64,000 nucleotides of DNA from Aselliscus stoliczkanus (lineage: Eukaryota > Chordata > Mammalia > Chiroptera > Hipposideridae): contig CM066736.1 of the NCBI GenBank assembly GCA_033961575.1, positions 12,061,501-12,125,500 on the forward strand. Reading direction: 5' to 3'. Position numbers and translations under genes: made by a program. Under the pieces are notes generated by a model. The model made no database searches. It saw nothing but the letters and a program-made list of their open reading frames with translations, and was not told the DNA's origin. Each line of letters starts with the position of its first letter. Position 1 is the first letter of the stretch. Below, piece after piece: positions 12,004 through 23,000 of this stretch.

Positions 12004-12739
12004 AGTAGGAATACAGTTAACAATTACTGACACCTGTGGAGCCCAGGGACTGCTCTTATGAATCCAGTAAACCTGTCTCCAAAACGTCATTCAAGTATTA
12101 TCTTTATTCACAGTTTTGTCCAATTATTTCATAATCTGTAACAGCATATGCTTATAATTTTCTGTAAAGTGACTTACTATTTTTACAATTATTTTTAAAG
12201 GGACATTTATTTCATTAGTGCAAATAAAAGATAGCCATCTTGCCATAATTCTATGATAACTGTAAAAGCGAATATAATTTTGAAAAATAATTGTTATTAA
12301 TTCTACCTAGACACTGTCACCTATGGAAGCTCTGAATTTGCTGCAGCATCTTTGTAAAAAAAAAAAAAATCAGCAAGTGTTAGCTGTTACAGACTTGCTA
12401 GCACCACATGGAGACTTTCTCCTTGATGAAATGATTGGAGGGGAAATGAACGAGGAATAACTGCCTCACCGGGTGATGGGTGATTCAGTACGGCTTAGCG
12501 TTGTGTCTGAGCACCACCACGTTTCCTAGTGAGTCACAGTGCACACCCTGTGCAGAACTGCAATAAAGGCCTGGTCTGAAAGTTTACTGACTGGATTTGC
12601 CAAAAAAAAACCAAGAACAAAAAACAAAAAGCCCCAGGATATACGAGACACTGGTAGGACGATTCATGCCATCTCCATGAGTCTCTAGGACCTACCTTCA
12701 AAAGCCACTCTCAAAAAGGGAGGGTGGCGGGATCCAACT

Positions 12740-12880
12740 ATCCACTCACTTCCGATGCCTTGCTACCTTGGGCAAGTCTCCAGAAACCTGCCTTTCTACA
12801 ACATAAAAATGAGATGATACTTGTTCAAGCCAAAATGAAATAAAAAGCCCTAACGGATGACACATGATTATGTTCAGTAA
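12740..12880 (+). mobile_element. MIR-like fragment
   Basis: Contains CCTTGGGCAAGTCTC and ACATAAAAATGAGATGATAC in MIR order. Strongly diverged. Confidence 0.5.
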
Positions 12881-12904
12881 ATAGCAGGCTTTTAAAAACC
12901 TGGG

Positions 12905-13136
12905 TATCTGGGTGGCTCAGTTGGTTAGAGTGTGTGCTCTTAACAACAAAGTTGCCAGTTCGATTCCCACATGGGATGGTGGGCTGTGCCCCCCGCAACT
13001 AGATTGAACTCGGCAACCGGACTTGGAGCTGAGCTGCGCCCTCCACAACTAAGATTGAAGGACAACTTAACTTGGAGCTGATGGGTCCTGGAAAAAACAT
13101 ATTGTTACCCAAGAAAAATTAAAAAGAAAAAAAATT
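12905..13136 (+). mobile_element. Ves-type tRNA SINE
   Basis: Head with GGCTCAGTTGGTTAGAG, B box GTTCGATTCCC, linker ATGGTGGGCTGTGC, two body segments ending ACTTGGAGCTGA, and tail GTTACCCAAGAAAAATT. No clear target duplication was resolved. Confidence 0.92.
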
Positions 13137-13299
13137 ACTGAGACTTCATGTTTTAACTACTTTTGATATAACTCTTTATAATTTACTTCCTAAATACAGT
13201 GTAAGTACTTGATGACGCAGGGTTATTGCTTTGAATGTCTCTGTAGTCATCTGATTGTCACTGGATGCATTTCAAATAGCTTCCCGTATTCAACCTCCT

Positions 13300-14095
13300 G
13301 TTTGGCCATTTCACAAACGCAGTGAGCTGATGATAGCCAAGCTAAATGTCCACCAATCAAGAACTGGTTAAACCATAGAAAAAGTACACTGGTAGTCAAT
13401 GAAAAACGCAAAACGATATTCCAACAGTAAGCAGAAAAATACAAATTTAAGCAAAGAGATATTTTTTTGTCCATCAGTATAGCAGGTATTTAAAAGTGCC
13501 ATATTGGGCCGGCCGAGTGGTGCGGTGGTTAATAGCTGGCTTGGGATGCCAGCGGCCCCGGTCCGGATCCCACATATGAGGGCCAGCGACACCGCCCTCT
13601 TAAAAAAAATAAAAAATAAAATTGCCATATTATCTAAGGTTGGGGAGAATATGGCAATCAAGCACCTTCATACAATCACAGTGGGAGTGTACACTGGTAC
13701 AACCCTTCTGGGGGCATATACCCTTTGGCCCCGCAATTCCATTTCTAAAAAGCTGTGCAACAGCATCTCTTCCACGTGGGCACGAGATTGTATGTGCAAA
13801 CCCACACGTGTTGACGCAAATGTGGAGAAGCTGGAGCCCTTGTGTGTTGCTGATGGGAATGTAAAATGGTGCAGCTGCTGTGGGAAATAGTATGGTGGTG
13901 CCTCAAAAACTTACAACGTAGAATTACCATAGGATCCAGAAATTCCACTTTGGGGTATACACCCCAAAGAATTGAAAGCCAGGGCTTGAACTGATACATG
14001 TACATGAATGTTCACAGCAGCATTATTCATAAGAGCAAAGAGGTGGACACAACCCAAATGACCATCAGCAGATGAACAAACAAACACATCCACGT
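13300..14095 (+). mobile_element. L1 LINE fragments, split by a SINE
   Basis: Two L1-like pieces, 13300-13505 and 13620-14095. They contain TGTCCACCAATCAAGAACTGG, TGATGGGAATGTAAAATGGTG and ACAACCCAAATGACCATCAG in the L1 ORF2/3'-end order. The SINE at 13506-13619 interrupts them. Strongly decayed. Confidence 0.75.
13506..13619 (+). mobile_element. Short head-only tRNA SINE
   Basis: A near-consensus copy of the short subfamily: GGGCCGGCCGAGTGGTGCGG head, TGGGATGCCAGCGGCC, GGTCCGGATCCC B box, GAGGGCCAGCGACACCGCCC, A-rich tail. The flanks share TGCCATATT (13497-13505 and just after 13620). Confidence 0.95.
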
Positions 14096-14437
14096 ACTAG
14101 GAGAGTGATGCACCCCAACTCCACGGGGACAGAAGTTCCTGCACTCAGGTCTCTCCCAGACTTTACCCTGTATCTCTTCAACTAGCTGTTCACCAGTGTC
14201 CTTCATCATACCCTTTAATAAACTGGTAAACATGAGTGTTTCCTTGAGTTCTGTGAGGCACTCTAGCAAACTAATCGAACACAAGGGAGGGAGTCGTGAG
14301 AACCTCTGATGTACAGCCAATTAGTCACAAGTACCTGTGACAACCTGGACTTGTGATGGGCATCTGCAGTGGGAGGAAGGGAGCAGTCTTGTAAGACGGA
14401 GCCCTTAGTCTGTAGGAACTGATGCTATATCCAAATA

Positions 14438-15736
14438 CTGGGTTGTCAGAAAAGTCATGATGTATTTTGTCTATGTTTTTCAAAGGTCATTTCTTTATAT
14501 AAAGAACAAAGAGCAATCAATGATATATTGCCCATTTTGTTTGATAACTTTTTGCCATCTTTCAGTGAGCTTCATAATTCCTCATTCATGGAAGGATCTG
14601 TCTTTATTTGCAAAAAACTGAACAAGGTTTTACAGCCTCATCTGATTTACAGCCTCATCTGAATTGAACATTATGCCATGCAGGGAGTTTTGAAGAGAGC
14701 GAAACAAGTGGAAGTCTGACAGCACAAGGTCAGGCGAGTATGGTGGGTGTGGCAACACATCCCATCCAAGCTCCAATAAATTTTGACAGGTGATCAAACT
14801 TGTGTGTGGTCTCGCATTGTTGTGATGGAACACAACTCCTTTACAATTAACAAGCTCTGGACGTTTCTGGATGATGGATTCGTTCAAACTGTCCAACTTC
14901 CAACAGTACACATTCAAATTGATTTTTTGGTTCCTTGGTAGGAGATTGAAAAACACGACACCTTTAAAATACCACCACAATGAGAGCATAACCTTCCTCT
15001 GATGAATGTCTGCTTTCGATGTTGTTTGAGGCGAATCATCACGTCGGGACCAAGACTGTTTGTGCACCACATTGTTGTAAATAATCCACTTCTCTTCACC
15101 AGATATCAGTCACTTCAAAAAAGTTTCGTTTTCCTCATGTTTAATGAGCATATTGCAGATGTTTACATGCGCCGTCAAATGAACTTCTTTGCGTTCATGT
15201 GGAACCCAGGTATGGAGCTTGCTTATGTATCCCAGCTTCTTCAGGTGGTCATGAATGCTTCAGTGATGGATGTTCAATGTTTCTGCAATCTCTCGTGTCA
15301 CATAACATGGGTTTGACTTGATCAATGCCTTTATTTTGTCGTCATCAACCTCGGTGGGCCTCCCTGACCAAGAAGCATCGTCGAGATCAAAATCACCAGC
15401 ACGGAATTTCGTGAACCATCATTGGCACTGATGTTCTTGTAGAGCATTGTCACCATAAACTTTATGCAACTTCTCACAAGCTTGACGTGCGTTCTTCCCT
15501 TTATGGAAGTAAAACAGTAAAATATGGCAAAAATGCAGTTTGGTCTTCCATCTTGAACTTGTTGTAAAATCTCCAAAACTCAACCAAATTGCTCAATTTT
15601 TGTTTTAGAATGAAGCTAGAATTGTCAGCTGTTAAATGACATAGCAATAACATAGATGCGAATGACTCCAGTACTTCCAAAAATGAACTAGTGCCATCTG
15701 GTGCAAACATGCGTCATCACTTTTCCAACAACCCAA
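14438..15736 (-). mobile_element. Mariner DNA transposon, full length but dead (about 1.3 kb)
   Basis: A 1,299-bp element with inverted ends: the left end reads TGGGTTGTCAGAAAAGTCAT and the right end, reversed, reads TTGGGTTGTTGGAAAAGTGA. TA lies at 14436-14437; the base pair after the right end is CA, probably a mutated TA. The length is that of a complete mariner. The minus strand encodes a decayed transposase (separate entry). The terminal 35-45 bases match the 80-bp elements at 55114, 55769 and 58337, so this copy represents their autonomous relative. Confidence 0.93.
14630..15550 (-). pseudogene. Mariner transposase pseudogene (DD34D family)
   Basis: The minus strand holds a mariner transposase with family motifs in order: GRPTEVDDDKIK, the GxEKW block, NNARPHTS and YSPDLVLSDFHLF. 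In Mos1-type enzymes, aspartates in GDEKW, HDNARPH and SD(F/Y)HLF bind the metal. Here the first is glutamate (codon 15095-15097), the second asparagine (14819-14821) and only the third remains (14714-14716). The frame also carries TGA stops at 15419-15421, 15260-15262 and 15110-15112, and a frameshift near the N terminus. It cannot make active enzyme. The last part, from about 15070 to the stop at 14630, is still open. Confidence 0.9.
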
Positions 15737-16205
15737 CAGATAGTGTCAGAATCTAGTTAAATTGTAGGACACCCAGGTGGTGGTGCAGAATTGTTTGGTG
15801 TGGGGAAACCCCCCCATACACCTGGTATCACAAGTGTTGTGAGTGTAGTAGTAGTGAGAAAGTAAAAGAGAAACACAGGAGGGAGAACTGGGATTTTCTG
15901 AAATGAAGCAGAATCGAGCAGAGGGAAAAATCCAGCAGAGGGAAAAATCCAGCCAAGACGATAGGAAGCTCTAAAGTTGTCTGAGTTGGACTAAAATAGC
16001 AGTCTCATATTCCCATCCCATCCCTGCATCCTTCAACCACTAGGTATGAGCTACCCCAGGAAGCACATGACCTTGGATGAGCAGCTCTACTGCAGCTGAG
16101 GATTACATCAAAAGAGCTGACAGCAGAACCCATCTCCTGATCACACAGCTGGGCAGCAAGTCCTTCCTTGAGCAGGGTCTGGGCAGCCCACCTCCATGTG
16201 CATCC

Positions 16206-16640
16206 TTACTGTATGAGTCTCCTATGGCTGCTGTAATCATAGTGGCTGAAAACCATACAAATGTATTGTGTTATCTTACAATTCTGGAAGTTGGAAATTC
16301 AAAATCATCTTAGGGGTTAAAGTCAAGGTGTTGGCTCGAGGGGAAAATTGCTTTGCTTTGCCTTTTCCATCTTCTAAAGGCTGCCCACATTCTTGACTCA
16401 TGGCCCCAAGACAGCAAGGCAATTCACTCTGACCTCTCCTTCCACTGTCGTATCTTTGTATGCCTCCCTCTTTCACTTACAGGGATCCTTGTGATTACAC
16501 TGGGCCCACTGGAGAATCCACAATCATCTCAAGATCCTTAATTAATCTGCAAAGTCCCTTGTGTGATGTAAGGTAACATATTCACAGGCTCCAGGGATTA
16601 GGGCAAGGACATTGTGGGGGTGGGTCAGGGGACATTTTTC
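16206..16640. mobile_element. Old interspersed repeat, family not named
   Basis: Contains CCTATGGCTGCTGTAATCAT, TTACAATTCTGGAAGTTGGA and GTCAAGGTGTTGGC. This is the same old repeat wording as at 3538-3870, more diverged. Confidence 0.45.
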
Positions 16641-16700
16641 TGCCTATCAAAGTTACCAAAGAGATATTCTAGAGTAGCTGGTTAAGAGTAGCACCAACAG

Positions 16701-16883
16701 GGGGTGACCGGTTAGCTCAGTTGGTTAGAGCGTGGTGCTGATAACACCAATGTTGCTGGTTCGATCCCCGCATGGGCCACTGTGAGCTGTGCCCTCCCTA
16801 AAAGAGCCAACTATGCCATTGTGGCATGAAAGCAATATGTAACCAATGACCATGGCTGTTCCCCAATAAAATTTAAAAAAAAA
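16701..16883 (+). mobile_element. tRNA-Ile-like SINE
   Basis: The first 75 bases read almost as a whole tRNA-Ile: GACCGGTTAGCTCAGTTGG, an anticodon-loop region GTGCTGATAACACC and a B box GGTTCGATCCCC. The body CCTAAAAGAGCCAACTATGCC and tail GTTCCCCAATAAAATTT differ from the Ves body. Flanks TAGCACCAACA and TAGCACTAACA are an 11-bp target duplication with one mismatch. It lacks a folded tRNA 3' half, so it is a SINE, not a tRNA gene. Confidence 0.93.
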
Positions 16884-16947
16884 TAGCACTAACAAGATAC
16901 ATTGAATTTGAGCCCTCCATTTGACTACAATAAGATCTCGTGTGAAC

Positions 16948-17185
16948 TGAGAACTTACTCTGTCCCAAGCCCTGTGCTAAGTGCTTGACATTAATGCTTG
17001 TCTCACGTATTTCTCTCAACAATTCTCTGAGGTAGGTACTATTATTATAATCCTCATGTTGCAGATGAAGAACTTGAAAACCCAAAGAGGTTACGCTATT
17101 TGCCTATGGTCAATGGCCAGTAAATGGAAGAGTCCCAATTCACACCCCAGTCTGCCTGACTCCAGAGCTGGTACCCTGGCCCATG
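16948..17185 (-). mobile_element. MIR SINE, minus strand
   Basis: Reverse-complement MIR: CCTGTGCTAAGTGCTTGACA, GAGGTAGGTACTATTATTAT, CAGATGAAGAACTTGAAA and CTGCCTGACTCCAGAGC in the expected inverted order. Confidence 0.85.
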
Positions 17186-17903
17186 TCTGTCTAATCCTCC
17201 TTCACTTGTTGCTAAGGTTACGGCTTTGAGCTGCTCAACACAACCACCTTCCCTCAGCTCAGGGTGGCACACCACAAAGGCTCAACAAATATTTGTTGAA
17301 TTTAACTCCCCAAAAAGTAATCTCTTGCCAGTTTCCCCACAACCCTCAGGGCATTCCCAAATTCCCATATTTTTATTCTCGAATCTAATAAACTTTTATT
17401 GGGTATTCATGTGCCAGGCACTGGAAAAATTCAAAGATGAATAATACATGTGGTTTGAGTTCAGGGAGCTTACTTTCCATTGGGGGCCGGGGGGGTCACG
17501 ATCATGACCTTGGAGTTATTTAAAATTTGTCTCCTTTTTCATTCCTTTAGATAATCAGCAATGAATTTGAAAACGTGGAGTATCACTGTTATCACTTTCC
17601 CCACTCTCCACAGTAGGGATGGAAGCGTGCAGACTTTTTATTATATTAGTATATATTTTTACTATGCGTGCACACACCCACACATATACAGGGGTGATTT
17701 TCAGTTTTATTTCCATCTCTTATATATGGAAGCATGCTTTACACATTATTCTTATGGCTGTTTTTCCATTTAGGGATGCACAGTGGGTATGTTTCCAAGC
17801 TTGCTTCCTCTGAACACTTTTATTCTCCTATGGATGCTCATCAAAATTGTTTCAAGTGTTTTCTCCCAAAATGTAAAGGAGCTCAAATCCTGTTTACCTA
17901 GAG

Positions 17904-18177
17904 CAGGGGTTGGCAAACTGCGGCTCGTGAGCCACATGTGGTTCTTTGGATACGTTCCGTCTTAAAAATTTGCTGATCCCTGGAAGAGCCAATCCTGTTC
18001 CTCACAACAATTTAAAAATTATTCGAAAGCCATAAATATATTTTTACATAATCACCATTATGTGAATAATATCCTTTAAAAATTTTTATAAATGCAACTA
18101 TGATAGTTTATTTTCATTTTCAATTTTACTTCAGAGCTGCATGCAGCTCTTTTGTCTGAAAAGTTTGCCGACCCCTG
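17904..18177. mobile_element. hAT-type miniature transposon, complete
   Basis: A 274-bp non-coding element with short inverted ends (CAGGGGTTGGCAAACT on the left, AGTTTGCCGACCCCTG on the right). It is bounded by a perfect 8-bp target duplication ACCTAGAG at 17896-17903 and 18178-18185, as expected for hAT superfamily insertion. The interior has GAGCCACATGTGGTTCTTTG and GAGCTGCATGCAGCTCT. A second copy with its own 8-bp duplication lies at 44996-45408. I do not assign a library name. Confidence 0.94.
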
Positions 18178-18189
18178 ACCTAGAGGAAT

Positions 18190-18810
18190 GACAGGTCTAC
18201 TTTTTACTAACCTGTCTGGCACCTCGTCCCCAGGATGCTCTTTCCAGAGCATAAGTTGGGAGAGCTCTCCTCTCCCAAATTTTCCCAATACCTGCAGGAT
18301 ACACCCAAATCCAAATACTAGGCCAGCATATAAGGGTTGTCAGAATCTAGCCTCTAGAGCTATTCAGTCCTGTGTTGTGACCTCCTGCACACACATCCCC
18401 CGCCCATAACTGGCTGCCTTCATTCTGCCTTAGTGGCCTTCTTGAGGGTTTTCCATTGCACCAGCCTGTCTGGAAACCAGGCCTTCCAACACGCTGTCTT
18501 CTCTGCCTGGACAGCTTTCCCTACTCCTTCGTCATCAGGGTAACTTCTACTCATTGTTTGAGTCTCCGCTGAACCATCACTACTTTAGGGCCCTCCTTGG
18601 CCCCTCCCAGACTGGTCTTCCTTTACTTCCCTTCTCCCTGGTTACATGTATCACATTTGTCAGTAACTCACTCAATGTCTGTTTCCCCTGCATAGTCTCT
18701 CCCCACTGGAGGGTCTGTCTCCTTTCCCTGCTGTAGCCCCAGGGCATGACACAGCCAGTGGCACGTTACAGGTATCGATAAACGTCTGCCGAATGAGTGA
18801 TGATGAATGA
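18190..18810 (+). mobile_element. L2 LINE 3' end
   Basis: Long diverged L2-like stretch: TTCTGCCTGGACAGCTTTCC, GAGTCTCCGCTGAACCATCA, GGCCCTCCTTGG and the 3' GTATCGATAAACGTCTGCCGA that echoes the AATAAATATTTGTTGAATGA end. Confidence 0.75.
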
Positions 18811-19711
18811 CTCATGGGGAAATTTTACTGCTTCTAGTTAATACAGATGCGTAGGTGCAGTCTCATGTTGACTGTTTCATTCCACTGACAATGATAAGAG
18901 AAAAATTGCATACCAAAATGAAGGCATCCAGGTTTCCCTTTCAAAAGTACCTTATCTATTTTAAGAGTCATTCTTTTCTTGTGGTTTTTTAAATTAATTT
19001 ATTTATGGCTTTCATCACTGTGATCCAGTTTGTTTCCAACGCGTCTTTCATAATCCAATTATCGGAAGCCACTGGGATCTGTCATCTCTTACTCATGGTG
19101 GATGGTTTCCTTGTGCATTTTGTCAATTCGAAAGAACAGATCTTCATTTGTGGGGATCCTGTACGTCAAGGCTGAAGGTTCATCCTTTCAGAGTTTAACG
19201 AGTTTCTCGGCTTGGGGTGCCTCACGTATAAATTTGAACCCCCAAACATATGTGAGTTTAGTCGTATTGTGACAAATTCAGGGAAGACAGTTCTTTCTCA
19301 CCCGGGGCTCGGAGCAAGACAGCTGACTGAACAGATTTTTCTTGCCACCCCTTTTCCCTAAGGATGGAGATCTTTGAGGGTCCTTGTTTGAGTGGAGGCC
19401 AAAGTTCCATTTCCCCCAAAGCTTTGTTCCCTATCCTTTGGGACCATTACAACTAAAACCCCTCCCTCACACCATGCAGACCATCCTCAACATTATGGTT
19501 TTTGCACTCTTTCTGGCTCCTAGGGATTGTCCCTATTTTCTGTCATTTAAAAGGGTTTGTTACATCTTATCCAGCATTTCTAGATGACTATTAAGTATGG
19601 GAAAGTTTTTAGATTATCTAGTCCAAAATATTGCCAAAAATAGAAACCCAATACACTAATTTTTAGATCTTTCTCTCATTCTCTGTGCACAAGTCTGGTT
19701 TTTTTCTTTGC
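18811..19711. other. Intergenic, nothing recognised
   Basis: AT-rich with scattered CpGs around 19030-19270. I see no gene or repeat I can name. Confidence 0.4.
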
Positions 19712-19846
19712 TTTTTTTTAGCTGAGTTATCCTGCCGGCACTCAGCAGCACCTCAGCCCAGGCCGGGAATCAAACGGCGACCCTATTGCTCAGAGCTCAC
19801 ACTCTTGAGTGAGCTCTTAACCAACTGAGCCACTCAGCCAACCCAG
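19712..19846 (-). mobile_element. tRNA SINE, minus strand
   Basis: The minus strand has a GGCTGAGTGGCTCAGTTGGT head and an internal GAGCTCTGAGCAATAGGGTCG segment, ending in an A tail (plus-strand TTTTTTTTAG). It is the head monomer of the composite SINEs at 43424 and 52307. Confidence 0.88.
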
Positions 19847-19870
19847 AGTCTGTTTTTGTAAAGGTCACCT

Positions 19871-20027
19871 TGTTCTTTTTTTTTTTTTTTTTTTAGCTGA
19901 GCCATCCTACCACCTGTTGGCAGCTCAACGGCAGCTCAGCTCGGGCTGGGCATCGAACTGCTGTTCCTCAGAGCTCAGCTCGCACTCTTGAGTGAGCTCT
20001 TAACCAACTGAGCCACTCGGCCAGCCC
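19871..20027 (-). mobile_element. tRNA SINE, minus strand
   Basis: Same monomer as the preceding copy, 25 bp away, with GGCCGAGTGGCTCAGTTGGT and AGCTGAGCTGCCGTTGAGC on the minus strand. The repeated CTTGTTCT / CTTTGTTCT words at the two edges suggest a target duplication. Confidence 0.88.
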
Positions 20028-23000
20028 TTTGTTCTCTTATTCTCTGTATATTTATCATTTTTCTCCTAGTCTCTTAAACAGTTACATTATAAAACAAAAT
20101 GCCTTATGCTAATAATTTTTCATGTATATTCTTTTTTTCCCTTAGTATTTGGTTCACCTTACTGGTTTTTCATCTCCTTTCCTAACTATTCCTAATTTCT
20201 AGTGAACAGGCAGCAAATACAGCTAGCGTTTGATCTACATGTCACCTGCTAATTTAGCTGCTCTCCTTTAAAAAAGGAAATCAATCCCAATCTTTCAGAT
20301 AAAAAAATAATAATGAAAGCTTGAAGTCAATTAAACTTCTAGCAGAGTTTCCACACTTTCCATTGTCAAAATGCTGGCAAACTTAGAAACACTGGGTAGC
20401 TAAGTTTTTAAAAATTCAGTACTAGCATTACAAGTTATATTTATAATTCAAATGAAAATTCTAATGTGCTTAAAACTTTTTGTAGGCATAGATCAATTAT
20501 TTTGGTCTTAGATTTAAGTACATATGCATATAAATATTTCTATTGCTATCCAAGATATCAGTGTACTTTATACAGATAGGATTTGCAGGCTAGAAATTCT
20601 ATAGCAGAGGGTCCAGTTTATAATACTGTCCATCCGTATACATGCATTGCTTACTTGGAATTTCTCATTTACATAATACCAAGTGAAAATTAGGTAAGCA
20701 CTGAAGTGGCTGCTTTTGTCACTGCTCTAATCAAGATTATACATTAACTAACTCATAAATAAATCACTCTCCACCACAGAAACATCAGCAACTGAAATAG
20801 TTTATAAGCATAGCCAAGAAGCTTTTTCAAAAGAACTGCTTGTTAATTTCCTTGGTTTTGTCAGCTTTGGTTAAGGAATATGCTACCTGGCTTTTCTTCT
20901 CAGCCTCCAAACAGTTAAGAGTTTGTAAATCCCAATCTTAAGGATTGAGAAAATTGTCACTATGTTATCTCTTGCTGTACAATAGACCACATCTAAATGT
21001 AATGGCATCGAATGACCATCATTTTATTTGCTCATGAGTCTGTGGGTCAGGAACTCCAACAGGGGCTCAGAAGGACAGTTTATCTGTGTTTCTCATGGTG
21101 TCAGCTGGGGTGGCTTTATGTGGGATCCAAGATGGCCTCTCACAGGGCTGGCCCTTCAGCTGGGCACTGCATAGGAGACAGCTGGGCCTCCTTTCCTGGG
21201 GTGTTGGCTGGACTCCCTCGTCTATCTGGGGCCTCCTTCCTGGCTGTCAGCCAGGTTCCTGGAGTCCCCTCTTTTGGCCTCTTTCTTCAGCAGGATAGCC
21301 TGGACTTCTTGACATAGCAGAGAGCATCCCCTCTTGTTAAAGGAAAAACTCGTAGCTCTCGGCATGGAAGTCCCAGAACAACATTTCTACCACGTTCTAG
21401 TTGTCAAAGCAAGTTCAAGCCCAGCCTAAATTCAAGGAGTGAGGAAACAGACCACTTCTAAGGAGTGGGAGGCACTGTTGGCGGCCACCTTTGAGGACAA
21501 TCTACCAGTCATTTTATCTAAATAAATAACACCCATTCCCTCTATTAAGTTGGTACAAATCAAAGGGGGAAGCTTATTAACTATAGTTCAGTACTAGTAT
21601 TAGGATAAATTATAGTACTTGGACTAAATATGTTAAGGTGCTTTCCCAATATAAACCTATTTAGGGCAGTGTTTGAATGTCACCGTTATTTTTTTTAATA
21701 CTTAACAACTTCAAAAGAGAAAGTTCAGTCTCCCTTGATTAATATTAAAGCTTAAGCTAAATTTACCTAGTCCTTAGGATCTGAGAGATTACTTTTAGTT
21801 CATTACTTCTGGGTGTCTTCTCCCTGGTATCACTTAGGAATAAGGGGAGGCATGAATAAATTATCTTGTTTTCTTGTTCTGATAATACCACGTTGCAGTC
21901 TTGGAATAGCTTTCTAATCCCACTAATTGTTTTTAAAGAAATAATACAATTTTGATTTTGCAAACTTTATCACACCAAGTTCTCCACAATCGGGTACACC
22001 AAGATCTTACCATTGAAACCATTCCTGGTGTTAAGCAGATGGGTAATTTTGAAATATGTATGTATGGAATTAAGTTCCATGACAATCCAAATATACCAAC
22101 CACTTCCATGGCATTTGGAATTATGCAATGGAAAACATTTCCAGTGATGCCCTTTTATGTGTTAATTTTGCAAAATTTATTCTAAATTATAATTTCAAAT
22201 CACCTGAGCAACAGAAGAAAATTAGAAGTTGTATAAGACCCAAGAACTTATTTAAATTTAGCATTAAAAAACACATTTCTAATTAATTGGCACAAACTAA
22301 CGATAACCCATATTTAACAAGCCAGTTCTGGTTGACATTTGCCAAAATATGACATATTGAATATATTGTTTTTGTCCAATCCCCCTTAAATTGAGAAACA
22401 AAAATAAAGCAGAGGGTATAAAATAATTTACCCTCATGAGACTCAGGAAACTTTAATTAGATATCCCTTTAAGGAAGAAATTTGCTTTTAATTTTTTTTT
22501 TAATCTGTACTTTAAATGACCTTTAAATTTCAAGACTTTTTCAAGACACAATTGTCCAATCTTCATATTAATGAACATGGCAGATATTTTCATTTCCTGC
22601 ACATCTGCCAAGTTCTTCTGTTTGGAACAAGATTTAATTCTAGGGTGACTCCCTTTAAAAAAAAACACACACTTTCTCATTAGTTGAAAGCATTTTTAAA
22701 ACTATATTTTAACCATCTACATCTTTGAAACACTTAAAATAACTTCCAGTTTAAAAATTCTGCTCCATATTAACATGGGTTAATATGGCTTGGCTCTTCA
22801 ATTTTTCAGCACTACTCTCTTGCTTTCCTTTTCAGCATAGCATTTATTTAAAATATACATTTTAAAATAACATTGCCATTGAACTTGGGCCAAATACTTT
22901 GAAAGAGTAAGTTTAGAGAGATTGGAGGAACGAGATGAAATGTCTATAAATAGCAGTTTTTTCTGCAGCATCTACTGTATAATAAAGTGTTGTGTAACTC

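Noticed and set aside
15002..15316. 104-codon plus-strand frame
   Set aside because: Antisense shadow of the mariner transposase pseudogene.
16701..16775. Possible tRNA-Ile gene
   Set aside because: The head is tRNA-like, but the acceptor stem does not close, the copy runs into a SINE body and AATAAA tail, and target duplications flank it. It is a SINE.
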